Assembly: GCA_014549065.1 (NCBI GenBank)
Contig: JACDOX010000004.1
Span: 1,716,705 to 1,780,704 of the forward strand
Length of the DNA: 64,000 nucleotides
DNA from: Cardinalis cardinalis
Lineage: Eukaryota > Chordata > Aves > Passeriformes > Cardinalidae
Direction: 5' to 3'
Of this stretch, positions 36,901 through 49,666 are shown piece after piece (position 1 is the first letter of the stretch; each line of letters begins with the position of its first letter). The notes beneath the pieces are model-generated. The model searched no databases. It was given only the letters and a program-made list of their open reading frames with translations, and was not told the DNA's origin. A program made the translations under genes and the position numbers.

Positions 36901-38791
36901 CCTAANATATATAGGATAATTGAGCCTATTTTTGTGCATAGGAGACCTCAGTAAAGATACGGGAAAAAACCTATTGTCTGAACCTTCATCTTTCTTGAGC
37001 TACCTGCGTTAACTTCATTTCTATCATTTAATAGCTGAGATTTTCCTAATTAATTCTAGGAAATTAAATTATTCAAAGTTTGATTCTTTTGAGAATCACA
37101 GTTTCAGGTGGCTTTCAGGTGATACTCATGTCTTAGCTTGATGATAATAGGATCTTTTAGGACAGGCCTTTTGGTCTGTAGCAGCTATTACAAAGACTGA
37201 TAGTTTGATTCTTAATGCTCACTCTGCTTCTATTTACGTTGATGACAGTAAGCTTATAATGGACTGGANAGAAATGTTTCTAAATATTAGGAGAAATACT
37301 AATATCAATACTGCTAGATATTTAAAAATAAAAAAGAACCAAAACTGCTCACCCTATTTCAATTGTATTGACTCCTATTTTCAAAGGATCCAAGACATGC
37401 TGATTTTCTTCAGTCTTTAACAGGATTTTAGTAAAGTCTTTGAAAAATATGTAGAGTTCTTACTGAGTTTCATCTGGAAAAAGTACAATGTTTTTGAGTG
37501 CACTTTTTTACAACTAATCAGTTTTTTAAATATTGTTATATTATTTTGGGNTTTTTTTATATTTTATGAAGCATTTACAAAGCATACCTGTCTTTCTCCA
37601 AATGGGCTTTACAAAATTGTTTACAGATGCTGTTGTAAAATGCTGAAAACATTGAGAGGAATGTGAACTTGAGTCATAGAAATACATTAATGCCTCAGGT
37701 TTTATTTTACTAAGAATCAAAAAGAATTTTAAAAATACCTCTTAAATGTGAAAGACTGGAGTTGGAATTTCATTACACATTATGAGGAAATCCAGATGCT
37801 TGAGCTAGACTTGGACACCACAAGACGTTCACTGCTGATCAGGAACCCTTGCGGAGGGAGGAAGCTGCATCACGCCAGGCTTCTGCTTCCTTTGAAGGAT
37901 TATGCAAATACTTCCCTGGTTTCTGCAGGAGGAAGCTGTGGGCAGCAGATCCACAATAATTAGAGTTTTCTGTTTCTAGTTTCCTTTCAAAAAGGCTTCT
38001 CAATACTACAGGAACATGGAAGAAGCATCTAAGCTTTGGGGTTTTCACTAGTTGTTTGACTGACATTTTGAGAAGAAATTTTGCCAAATTAGAACGAGAA
38101 AAGAAAACAGAATTCAGGGTGATGGAGGGTGGGAAATTGGAGTATTCTGTCTCTTGAGGAGACCCCCACCACCCTCAAAATGTATAATTATTTATGAAAA
38201 AGACAAAGATTTTATTTCTTTTGTTTTTCAATTTCATAAAGGGAAAAAAACTCAACTTTATTTGCCTGAAAAAAAATGACAGAAAGAGAAGAAGCAATTA
38301 TATTGTATTAAAGTTAAAAAATATGTCATTGTAAAGTTTATAATATAAACAAAGTATTAACTAGTCTTTAAAAGTTATGCATAAAGGAACATTTTAATAT
38401 AAGCATGAGACTGATAAGTTTGATGATATTTGTGTTCCCTTGCTAATAGAATTATAGTATACAATCCACAACATTCGCCTCAGGGGGAAGAGCTTAATAT
38501 AAAATGCATATGTAAATCACATAAGGAAATTGTCAGAATAGCTTTACATGAAAATTAAATCACATTTGTTATATTAGGACAGACACAATGTCATTTACCA
38601 TATGTCTTGCCTTGTGAAATTCAGTCACAGTATTTGGCAAAGCTGAACAGTTCAGGAGCTGCATAATTAATACTTGCCTCAGTGCCTGCTTGCAGGCATT
38701 GTTTGGGGAAATTTTAACATATAGTCTCTATACCTTCTCATTTCTGTAGTGTGCTACCAAGCTATATTAAGAATTATATAAACATCCATTA
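33940..38791. other. AT-rich unique sequence, no gene recognised
   Basis: No gene recognised in 4.9 kb. There is a T12 run at 35145-35156. 35380-35730 and 38380-38760 are non-repetitive, with many TAAT and ATTA cores; the second contains the palindrome TGCCTGCTTGCAGGCA at 38683-38698. ORFs are 82 codons or shorter, with no family signature. Confidence 0.5.
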
Positions 38792-38797
38792 TAGAAG
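38792..38797. repeat. Target-site duplication, left copy
   Basis: TAGAAG immediately precedes the LTR and is repeated exactly at 39195-39200. Six bases is the usual duplication length for ERVK-type (class II) elements. Confidence 0.85.
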
Positions 38798-39194
38798 TGT
38801 GACAGTGGTCACAGGGATTTTCAGGTGAAGGGAGAGACGAGAATGTTGACTCCATGATCAGAAGGCTTGATTTATTATTTTGTGATATATATATACGTTA
38901 CATTATAACTATACTAAAAAGAAATAGAAGGAAAAGGTTTCCTCAGAAGCTAGCTAAGCTAAGAATAGAATAAGAAGAATGAAAACAAAANGCAGCTCTC
39001 TTGGACTCTGTCCGAGATAGCTCCGTCTTGATTGGCNATTAATTNTAAACATTCAAGATGGGCCAATCAAAAATCCACCTGTTGCATTCCACAGCAGCAG
39101 ATAACCATTGTTTACATTCTTTTTCTGGGGCCTCAGTTTCCCAGAAGGGAAAATCCTAAAGAAAGGGGTTTTAGTGAAAAAGATGTCTGTGACA
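38798..39194 (-). mobile_element. Solo LTR (TguLTR5-like ERV family), minus orientation
   Basis: The 397-bp segment begins TGTGACAG and ends TCTGTGACA, that is, TG...CA on the minus strand. It carries on the minus strand GTAAACAATGGTTATCTGCT, an AATAAA polyadenylation signal (38871-38876) and a TCTTAGCTTAGCTAGCTTCT block. It is flanked by exact 6-bp duplications (38792-38797, 39195-39200). No internal retroviral sequence is present. The same family occurs in plus orientation at 49673-50080; by eye roughly nine of ten bases agree between the two. The family name is from memory and tentative; identity of the two copies to each other is seen directly. Confidence 0.85.
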
Positions 39195-39200
39195 TAGAAG
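39195..39200. repeat. Target-site duplication, right copy
   Basis: TAGAAG, an exact match to 38792-38797. Confidence 0.85.
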
Positions 39201-42200
39201 CGCATTCTGTAAAGATATATCACTCTTAAAANCCTTGGTTTTACTAAATAAAGCTCCCCAGTTGTTAAGTATTTCTTAAAGTTTAATTTAGAATATTTTT
39301 TCTTAACTAGAAACCAGACTATACNTATGTCATTTCCTTGTCACAAAACACAGGGGAGAAGATAGAAAATGAGGACTGGAGAAAATAGAAGTGGTTAAAT
39401 GGAGAAAATAACAAGATAAGGGATCCAGAAATAAATNGAGAAAATCCAGGGAAATAACTTTGAATAAAAATTAGATCAAAATAGCGAACTAGACTGGAAG
39501 ATGCATTAAAGTGAAATGAGAAACAATATCTTTCCATTAGCCATGTACAGTCGTCACTTTTGTCTTCACCTCAAGTTTACTTATGTGTCATGATGCAATA
39601 TGTTCTTTTGCTAATAAATTCAATAGTTCTCACTCGTTCAAGCAAATAATAGAACAATGGCTAAAGTTCACTCCTTACCCTGGCATTTTTGCAGATCTAT
39701 TTGCAAAAAGCTGCTTTTTGCACATGCTTAGGTATACTTAGAANCTCTTAGCTTAACACCTTTGAGAACAAAGAATAAAGAACTTGTGTATTGCCCTGCA
39801 AAATCTTTCATGCATGAGATAAATTCAGCATCAAGAGAAATACATGAGAATACATTAGTGCACTCAATCAATTTCTTTGAGTTATGCTCTGGGNAGCATA
39901 TTTTTAAAGTAGTGTGCAGGAGGTCCTCAGTACTTACTGACATTTTGCTGAGGTATATTGTTAATAAATAATTTGATTTGTGCACACATGTCCCTTACAT
40001 GGCTTTAAAGATTTATCGTGTAATGGCTGATTTAACTTAACAGGTGAATTGGAACAGGGTTACATGGGACCATTGCAGCTAAGTACAAGATGGCAAATTT
40101 ATCACTGTGCAAGCTGTGTCTTAAATGCTAAACCTCTAAAGCCACAACATTGTCTAATTTTAGGATACTTAAACTAACATGTTAATTTCCATAGTGTCCT
40201 TATGGTTTAGCTAGGATAGAGAATTCTAAACAAGAAAAGAGAGCANAAAGCTCCATTAAAGATTGATGTAGAGACAGAATTATCGGTGAAACTGGAGGAT
40301 GCAGCTAACCAAATCAAATCTACCCAAAGGAGTGGTTTTGTCCTCTTCCTCATCTTTCCCTGTGTCAGCACTGACATTTGTCTGACCCTCATCAGTGATC
40401 TTGTTGAGGAGCTAGACTGGTGTAGAACAACTCACTTGTTTGCTGGATGAGCTCTGTGCTCTGACCCAGCTCACTGAGCAGCAGAGAGATGTCAATGCAT
40501 GCGAGGGAAGCTGGGGGAGCAGAGGAGTGAAGCAAAGCAGATGGATGCTAGATCAGCACAGGGCTATGTCACACCCTGCAGCAGAGGAGTTAGAGTATCT
40601 CTTTCATTCACACTGTTATAGGAAGGTGAGTTCCTTAATTCAGATCCAAAGCATAGTTGTTCAAAGGTAGGCTGTCCCCTCTCCCATCTCAGATTTAAAC
40701 AGCTTCAAAANATCATAGCCCTGTTTGCTTCAGCTTCTATTGCTGGCCTTGTCCTGTTCACTTATGTTCTAAACACATTTGCATTGGTTCTTACTCCTTA
40801 AACCAAAAATCCACTTTAACTAGATCAGCTAACAGGAATGACAGCAAAAGCTGTTACAAAAATGCATTTATTGGAGCCCACCCCCCNTTTTTTTTTTTCT
40901 TTAGTGATTACATTCAAAGAACTGAACTANTAAAAAATTATTATTTTTGTAAGGATGATTTGCTGAGTCATTTACTGAGTCATTTGCTGATTTGCCTCAA
41001 GACATGGTTTAAATTGTTTTTGTTTTATTCAATAGTTTTTTCCCTTCTATTCTTATTTCTGGGAATCATTAGAATTTGGTTATTAGTGAAGGTAATAAAG
41101 CACCTATCTTTATTCCAGAGAGACAATTCTGTCAAATGAGTGATCTAAGAGCTGATGAAGTGAGGATGCCAGAATAAGTAAATGCTTTGCCCCCTATCTG
41201 GAAGATTTCCTCTACCATAAAGTAGATTTCTGCAGTTATGAGGGAACGTATCAATGACCACAAGGATTTTCTGCGGGTTATTTTTTAGCTGTGAACTCAA
41301 TTTCTCTCCTTAGTATCTCACTACTTATGAATAACAGATTGATTCAAGGCCTAAGATGTGAAATNATATGAGAAAAAGTCTTATTCATTATAGTTATACA
41401 AATAAGAAATTAGTCTGACTTTTATTTCATTTTATTTACTCATTTTCCTTCTGTTAAATTCAAGCAGAAACAGTTTTCTACATTATGTTTTCATGGCTAC
41501 CTTTTCAATTTTTGACCATAAAGGTCTGCAGACAGAGGAGTATAGAGAAAAAAACCTTGATTTTTTCCCACTGTGATCATATAAATTATACAACTTTATA
41601 ACTTTACAGGTTTTTAAAACTGCANTTTTCTGATGAAGGCAGACCCCAGTAATATTTACCTATCACACATACCATTAAACATGCCATCAAGACTGCTATG
41701 ATGCCTTCCCTTACATCAATATGTTTGACTGTGTGTGACTCTACAAAGGGAGATGAAGCACAAATATAAACAGGGCAGAAAATAAACAATCAGCAATTCA
41801 GAGACTTGGCAAGCACTTTGAAATTTAAATCTTTGCTAGAGCAGTGCTTGTCAATGGAATAATGTTGAAATAACTGGGTGCTGCTTGCACAAGAAGCAGT
41901 CAACAGCAAAGATTAAATGAGATGATAATCTACAATATTTTCTAATATGTTCTTTTTATCTTTCACTACTCAGACAANAGTTCATCAATTAAATCAGAAT
42001 ATGTACGAGTTTACTTGGCAAACACCAAAAAAACAAAGTTGAAAAATACTGAGAAAAATTCCAGTAATTTCAAAGAACAATCTATCTATGAAAAGATAAA
42101 ATATATAGAGAATGAAAAATATGCTAAACTGTGGATATAGTATTTTTGACATTGCAAGGCCATGGTCCAGGAAGATAAGAAATACTGAAATTATTTTATG

Positions 42201-43968
42201 TAATAAATGTAAGTAATTTTAGGTTGTCACTAGTGAAAAAAGTTGTGTAATTATGCCATTCTATGCAAATTTTTGTGAACTTCGCTTTTTGCCAGTGACC
42301 AAAATGGACAAAATAAAATATAAAAAAATATCTTCTATACAGGGTGATTGCATTCTCACATCATTTTCTGTGGAACATACGATGAAGCACTTTAGCATTT
42401 TACAGCTAGTGACATGGAGACAGTANTTTTTTTATTTTTTAAATAGAGATAAGTATTCAAATACACTGAAGTACAGTATTTCCAATGATCTGTGAAGTAG
42501 GTAGTCTGTCAGAATCATTAGCTTAATTAAAAGAAACACNTTTTTTCTCCAGCTTAATCAAGAAAAATTCTAGAATCTTTGTTAAAACTATAGGTAATGG
42601 GAAGAAGTACTTTACATTAGGAAGATCAGGCGTTAAACAACTGGAAAGATGCTACTCTCAGCCTTGCCTGTGGTAAATGGCTACAAGAAACAACATGACA
42701 TCACAGCAGTGGTGGCTGCTTCAGAATTATTAAGTGTCTTATTATTTGTAAGTCTGGCATTTTTGTCAAGTTTTTCATTAAGCTATTCTTGAAGACTTAT
42801 CTTCTATCCAACTCAGAACAAAAGCTCTACCTCTTTTTCTCGGGCGCGGGAGATATAAAACAATTTCCCATTTTACCAGTAAATTGATTTGAGAATCTAA
42901 AAGCTTTTGNGCATACATCTAAAGAAAATAGAAATCTATTATATCATAGGCCTGATATTTCAAGAAAAACAACTTTTTATTGAAGTGCTGGAAAAACAAG
43001 TTTTAGCAATCTCTGTCAGTATAAATGAGAAGCAATTTTTATTTTAACAAAGCTTTCAATTTTTTTTCTCCACTCATAGCTGCACTTTCACTGTTATCTT
43101 CAGGGGTTCTGCAGCCATTGTGAAAAGTGCTGCCATTAGTTTTTAAAGAAAAAACCCACTCTCATTAAAAAAATAAACTTTGAGGATCCCCCAAGGCAGG
43201 TTAGCTTATAGATATAGTATAAAATGACAAATTATTCTTGAGCTGACTACGCACCTTTTCTAACACAGTCAGGAGCACTGGCATTTTATCACTGCTAATT
43301 ATCTCCCTAGTACACTTCTTGGTATAGCAAGCTATCAGCTTCATAGTGCTGGTCCCAAATGCCTATGCTAATAACAGCATGTGAGCAATATTCAATAGTG
43401 AGTCATAGAGCAAGCCAGAAACCTGCCAACATTGTCATCATCTGCATCCATCCTTTCACTCATCTCTTGCAAGAGCCTAGTTTATCTAACCAGACTGTTT
43501 TTTTCACTGGAGGGAAAAATATTGCCACGGGTTTAAACTCCAAAAGATAAGCTCTGGTTGTTGAAATTAAAGGTACGTGATTGTGCGGTAAACTTTATGC
43601 AAAAACACATAATATTTATTAAACAATTATTTTCTTGCAGAGTTCTGGTCATTTTCATTCCATCACTAACAAGGCTACTCATGTGATTGAGCAAGTAGCT
43701 ATAACAAGCTCTCACTACTTCATTTTTATAGCACAATTGAACTGAAAGACCACAGCTAGTCACTGCAAAATGATATCTCATCATATCTATAAAGTTTTAT
43801 TTGCTAAGCGTTGTAAAAGATGCTTTTTTCTTTTTCTTCCTTTGCATAACACATTTATTCTTCATGTTAACATTTCAGAATGTTTTATCTATCACTTTCT
43901 GTGAGATTCATCTGTCAGTTATCACTTTCCCAAATTCCCAGTTCTCTCCAATCCTCCTGTTCCTTAAG
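39201..43968. other. Mostly unique sequence, no gene recognised
   Basis: No gene recognised in 4.8 kb. 40390-40660 is less AT-rich than its surroundings and holds a 76-codon ORF without family features. 40962-40994 is a tandem with two AP-1-type sites, listed separately. CGGGCGCGGG at 42841-42850, followed by AGATATAAAA, is an isolated CpG-rich spot. Confidence 0.5.
40962..40994. promoter_or_regulatory. Tandem 12-bp units with two AP-1/MARE-like sites
   Basis: GCTGAGTCATTT, ACTGAGTCATTT and the partial unit GCTGATTTG form a 12-bp tandem repeat. The first two units each contain TGAGTCA (40964-40970 and 40976-40982), the AP-1 consensus; the first also reads TGCTGAGTCA, a Maf-type half site. 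Binding is inferred from sequence only. Confidence 0.45.
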
Positions 43969-44048
43969 GGAGGCATAATANACATTGGTGCTGGTGCTAA
44001 GATACTTGTAGAAGAATTAAAGACTAATGATGAGGAAGCAAAATCAAG
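43969..44048 (+). CDS. Candidate coding exon, 80 bp, protein not recognised
   Basis: A pyrimidine-rich tract (CAGTTCTCTCCAATCCTCCT) ends in CCTTAAG, followed by 80 bases open in the plus frame and a strong donor GTAAGT at 44049. The open frame encodes a stretch with IGAGAKILVEELKTNDEE, then AKS and two bases of a split codon; one residue near the start is unknown because of an N. Composition is protein-like: a small hydrophobic start followed by a charged helix-like part. Its end phase fits the next candidate at 45996, where the split codon becomes Arg. I cannot match it to a known protein. The acceptor AAG is weaker than CAG or TAG. It could be a chance ORF beside a donor-like site. Confidence 0.35.
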
Positions 44049-44481
44049 GTAAGTTTTTTTGTCAACCATCTCTTCTTACCCTATACTGATAGCTAAAATT
44101 TCTTTCTTAGAGAGAATCTAGGGAACACATTATGAATATATCTTGCACCTTTATGATTCGCAGAAATTTATTTTCTGTGATCACCAGAGTCACTATCTTC
44201 TAGAAAGAAAAGTTATTATGTGACTGCTCCTATGTCAGCGCTGGCCCTTTCTCCTAGAAATGATAGATTTAGATGCCTAATTGGGCAAGCTGTTACCATT
44301 CAGATTCAAGGGGCAACTGGAGGTAGCTCTTTTGTTGAACAGAATAGGTAGCTGTGTTTTCCTTCCTTGGAAGGAAATCCTGACTAGTGTAGAATCATTT
44401 AGTGCAATTTCTGGNATTTCCTGTAAAGCCATCAGTGGGATCTGACATCTAAAGCAAGACAAGGTAGTAGAATGGAATATG
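44049..44481. other. Possible intron, unique sequence
   Basis: It follows the GTAAGT donor-like site. No repeat or gene is seen before the CR1 at 44482. Confidence 0.35.
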
Positions 44482-44685
44482 CTGATTTAGGAAGGGCANC
44501 ATCAGGGTCATCAAATGTGACTCCTGGCCCTCCACAGGACACACCAAGAGTCACACCATGTGCTTCAGAGTGTTGTCCAAATGCTTCTTGAAATCTGCCA
44601 GGTTGATGCTGTGACCACTTTCCAGGGGACCCCGCTCCAGCGTTCAAGCACCCTCTGGATGAAAAACCTAAACCTAAACTAAAAT
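44482..44685 (-). mobile_element. CR1 LINE fragment, antisense
   Basis: GGGCANCATCAGGGTCATCA, CCCTCCACAGGACACACCAA, GTTGTCCAAATGCTTCTTGA and CAGCGTTCAAGCACCCTCTG match the reverse complement of the CR1 3' region. The element points to the minus strand and covers about 200 bp. It lies in the interval between the two candidate exons (43969-44048, 45996-46024), antisense to them, as expected of an intronic insertion if that gene model is real. It has no coding capacity. Confidence 0.8.
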
Positions 44686-45995
44686 GATGCACAAACTAAA
44701 TCAATTTGATAAAAAAAAATATAATGTCTAATGGTGTTCCAAAGAAAAGAATTACTATNGTGTTGAGTGAAAAGTATTGTTTTCTAGTCTTTTCTCTTCA
44801 ATGAGCTTAGTGCCTTCCTGAATATGATTATATTAGATGTTTATGAAGAAATAAAGGTAAAATAAATTGTGGCCGTTGTATATAATATTAATTTAAAGGC
44901 TTGGATACTTAGCATATTAGGTGAAAGGGGCATGGTTATCTGTAGGCAATTCCTACATTGCCTTGCTTATGTCCCAGAAGAGAAAAAAAAGTCACCTCAT
45001 ATTTATTTAAGTAGATTAACAAGATTGACAGGACAAAAGAGTAAGTAGTTAGAACAGAAGAGCTTTCATACTGGACATTTGAATAATGCACTTGCGGGGT
45101 TAATTCATGGTAACATTAGAACAACAGACATCATTTTTATGTAATTTAAAGTAGACAATCAACAAGGATGGACNCCCTGATTATACTGTTGAAATGGAAT
45201 GAAATACTATCTTTTTAACCATTGATAGATAGCTACATGCTAACTTGTGTTCTGGAGTTTTATCCAGTTGTTTTTTTTTCCCTGACCTAACACAAAAAGC
45301 TATATGACTTTTTACCAATTATTGTTCTTATTTAATTAAAAATTCTCCCTCTAAGAAATTGAGAAATTTTTTTTTATTTACTTTTTGATTTAAATTTTGA
45401 TTTTAGTGATTAAATATGTACATACCTTTCACACTGTATATTTCTGCCTCTATAGAGTCTTTTCTGAAATTAATTCAAATCAGTTTTTCTACTNCTTGAT
45501 AGCATCTACAATGAGCTATGCCAAAGTGTTCCCTGGATTACCTCTGTTGAAGGTGTGGATTTCCCAAACCAAGGACTAGTGTGCTGCTCATTTAGCTTTT
45601 TCCACACTGTGTTCCCAAATATGGGGTAACTACCTGCAAAATCAATCNTCAAATTTTTTGCCCTTACTGCCTCTCCAAGTTCACAGACTCCATTTAAGAC
45701 AAGGACCATCTCTATCCATAATGATGATTCTAACAGAAAAACAAGTCTGTCTCTGGATATATTTTTTTCCTAATGTGTAAACAAGAATATATGTTGACAA
45801 TAATAGCTGTATGTTGCCTATAGAAAAGTTGGTTTCTTGAGAATTGCCTGGAAAAAGCTTGGAATAACATTCAATTATTAAGAATGATGGACCAGCATCC
45901 TAAGATTCTCTTTAAACTGAGTGAAGCTGTACCTGGAACAGCTTGNAGATATGACCAAACCTTTGACTCCTAATTAAACTTTTTTCTTTTCTCAG
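44686..45995. other. AT-rich sequence, possible intron
   Basis: No repeat or gene recognised. It ends in the pyrimidine tract AAACTTTTTTCTTTTCTCAG before 45996. Confidence 0.35.
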
Positions 45996-46024
45996 GGAGA
46001 AAGGTGATAAACTGGACCTAGGAG
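45996..46024 (+). CDS. Candidate small coding exon, 29 bp
   Basis: A strong acceptor (TTTTTTCTTTTCTCAG) precedes 29 open bases, followed by GTAATT at 46025, a weaker donor. In the phase set by the exon candidate at 43969-44048 it reads, after a split Arg codon, EKGDKLDLG and one base of the next codon. The charged composition continues the style of the preceding segment. Evidence is phase agreement plus splice-site look. The product is not recognised and no further exon could be linked. Confidence 0.3.
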
Positions 46025-49000
46025 GTAATTAAATGAGAGTGCTAGCTCTAAGAACTTAAGCAGGATATGCAACTTTGAGTAGTTTTGGTAAAAAATTTGT
46101 AAGTGAAATGAAATGCAGAAAACAAAACACAACCTCAGGTTAAACTTAATATACTCTTCAACTGTATTTAAAAATGTNTTGCATTGAGAAATTAACCTTT
46201 TCTAAAAACAAACAAGTAGATAAATTTATTACAAAATTTGTGCTAACTTGGGAAATCAAATTGCAACTAATAAAACTGTAATAATATATATTCCAGATTT
46301 CTGACTCCCTTAAATCACGCAGAGCACTCACTGGAAGCAAACCAAAACTCTACCATACAGAACATCAAGAGATCTAAGAGGCAAGAAGCAGCAAAAGTCA
46401 TATACTAAAATGATAAAAAGATTGTAATNATGAGGATGATGATGATAAACAGAAAAAGGATAATGTCTGAAATTCTGGATTGTTTCCACCCTCTCTTGCT
46501 GTATATGTAGAAAGAAACATGGGCAGCTGGCATACCAGATGGTTTATATTTGTGACACCCAAAGCAAAAAAAAGTTTGGACTAAAAAGAAGTTCTGTTAG
46601 CACTAGAAGCAACTCAGAATCCAAATGATGATTCTTCCTCTTCGTCCCTTGAGTAGATTAATACTACAATTCATCAAAAAAACTGAAAAAGCTAAATTCT
46701 TTCTTTGCATTTAAATTAATTCATTTTTATTGTGTTGTTCTCAGATACACATTTTTCTATGAGGAAGGAACAAAATGAACACACTGAATTGATTGTATGA
46801 GCAGATTTTTTCACAATGAAAAAATCCCAAGATGCCGTCATCNTCTGTCCTGTTCAGTACCAGTGCTTGCAGATCTGGAAACCCAAAGAGCAGTTCAAAA
46901 GATCATTTCCAATGGATCATGCTGTTTTTCTTCAACAGTGAAAGCCAGCTTCCCACTTTTGGGAATTTTGTAATTGGTGATNTCTTGAACCACAGAAAGT
47001 TGAAGCAGTTGCTTCTCTTTTTTTCTCTAAAATCATCACCCAAGACACTACCTAGAAAACTAGATGATTAATATAAGATTAAGTTACAGTTTTCTGTAAG
47101 AAAAATATACTGAATTCTCTGCCAGGCAGCTTAGCTAAAGGGATAAAAACTTTCTGTGCACTCTTGCTGTGTGTTGAGTTTTTGATGGATCATAATTGTC
47201 ATTTGGATTTTCAAGTTTCAAGAATGGGAACCCAGAAAAGCTTTCTTTAGAAGTAATGTAGAAAATAGACTCATTGAAAAGACAGACATTCAGTTTCAGA
47301 TGTCTGTTTTAGGATGAGAAGACCTAAACCTAAAAGTGTTCCTTACTTTCACATNAGGGCATCTTTTAAAGTGCCTAGCTCTGTGACATATACATCTGAA
47401 TTTTGCAAGATGAAATCCATCCAAGAGGGCCACCAGCCACAGACAGAAGTAATCTTCACAGTTGTTTGTTAACTGATATATCCTATTCTTTAGTGAAAGT
47501 TCAAGGGAGGGTAGGAGAACCGGCTACAAATATTCGTTAGCTCACTCCTGACTATTATATACATTTATTTCCCCAGCTCTTTGATTCTAAAATGAAAGCC
47601 AATGTATTAATACCTTAAGAAAATAACACAANTTAAAATTTTATTAAAAATAATTCTTTCTAATTGCTTACCTTAGGAGATACCACCACTTATATCTAGA
47701 ACACCACAACACAAATGTGTTTTATTAACTTACTGAATTATTTATATGAAAAATAAAAATAAGANAGACCAATATATTTCGAGGACAAAGATAGAACTGA
47801 ACAAAATTACTGNTTTTTGCAAAATGTGCATCTTATATTTATTCACAAAGTTTCTGCAACCCAGTCTATGAAGAGGTCTATTCTTCTATGAAGAATTATT
47901 TTTAACATATGAAAATGAAAAGTATAGAAAATTTTATGGTAAAGAGAAGAATTGAGAGAGAAAGGAAAATGTTAGTAAGATCATATTTTAAAAATACAAT
48001 AGGGTATCCTACACAGAGTCATAGTGTAAATTAGGAGTATGNATTAGGGGCATTAAATCATGTACTCATTTTGTGAAATGCTTGTAAAAAAGGCTAAATT
48101 TTTTACCTTTTTTTCACATTTATTGNATTCTGAAAACAGAGAAACTGTTTTTCAAAGTTTAAAAAAGATTCAGGCAAACTGTTATATGTCAGCTTTCCCC
48201 TAAACCTGGTAAGATTCTTCTCCATGTTTCAAACCATTGAGTCTGTGTTTTATTTGACTCGGGTTTGATTTTTCATGTACTTTAACAGTTTCCTTGAAAG
48301 CTGCCTTGAGTAAGGCCTTGCTGTGGTTTTAAAAATATTCTCACAAGTCTCTAACATGACTATTACATCATGTAAATGACCCGATTTTTTTCAAAAAAAC
48401 CTTTTCACAGTGACATTTGATGCCAATAGACCAATGGAAAATAAAGTATCTGTGAATATAATTTGACATGTAACAGTTCAAGTTTTTATCTGCATAGGTT
48501 TTTGCATAACACCTACTGCCATATATTTTTTCATCACTTATATCTGTCTAGAAATAATTTGATTTTAGCTGCTCCTATGGTTAAATGGAAGATTTTCAGA
48601 AGGGAAAATTGCAGGAATTCTGAACTGAAGGATATTTTTATTTCTCAAAATGAACTGTTTTATGTGGTGCACAATATACTTAGTGAAACTTTTGAAACTT
48701 CTGTCTTAGAATTTAGGGTAGCTGGACAGTGCTTTCCNCTCTCCTATAGGCACTTGTTGAGATGCAAGCTCCTTCAGGAGTTTGATTTTATGTTAGCACA
48801 GTTTCATTTAGCTCAAGTCAAACCATTTGAGACAGTGTGAGGGATGGCTGGATACATTTTAAAGCCTGGATATATGCTGAAGGATGAAAACAATGTGGTG
48901 ACCTGAGACTGACTTTTAAGGGGGTGTGGGGGGGTGGTGTGGGNTTTTTTTGTTGTTGTTGGATTTCTTTCAGAACATAGTGCACTGGAAAATCCATTCC

Positions 49001-49666
49001 TAAATACTGTCAAACCTGGAATGCTTACCATATACCCTAGTATAAGAAATTTGAAAGTCACTTTGAAAAGTTGATAGATTTTAGAGAACTATTTTTAATT
49101 TACTGGACTTTTGATATATAACTAAACCAGGATGAATGTAATGTTGGCATCAAGAAACNTGGATAGAGATATAAAGCCTTTTGGACTCCATGATGTACCC
49201 TTTATATGCATTTATATGCAGCAGCTGAAGATATATATACATTAAAAGTAAGGTTTGCAAAAATTTGTATGTGTAGAACAGGTAAGAAGTGCTCTTATTT
49301 GATCTATGATTTTGATCTATTTCTATAATTGTTTTCTCTGCAAGATTTCTAGATTTATTAATTTTTGANTGTAGTTCACTCTGGGTTGTTACTTTGGTAT
49401 TTGCCTTGGCCATCTCTTTATTAGCTTCCACACTCAACAGTTACCTTTCTCAGATGCTGTCAGGCTGATCCATGATAATGAATTTCTTTCACCTATTCTC
49501 TGGGAAAAGCTTTACACAGGGACAACTATGGAAATTGTGAATGACATAAAATACAATTTTCTCATGGTATTGTAAATTCTCTTTTATTAACTAAGCTGAC
49601 TAAGCAACACTTGTCACTATCTTTCAGTAAAGCTAATTAAATTCAGCGGAATGATTTTTTTTTGGT
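46025..49666. other. AT-rich sequence, no gene recognised
   Basis: It contains the longest plus-strand ORF of the window (48463-48840, 125 codons), without family motifs, and a G-rich tract at 48920-48943 listed separately. No repeat is recognised in the rest. Confidence 0.45.
48920..48943 (+). other. G-rich tract with G-quadruplex potential
   Basis: G5-TGT-G7-TGGTGT-G3 offers four runs of at least three G with loops of 3, 1 and 6 bases when the G7 is split. An N and a T-rich, GTT-repeat stretch follow immediately. Folding is inferred from the motif. Confidence 0.6.
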
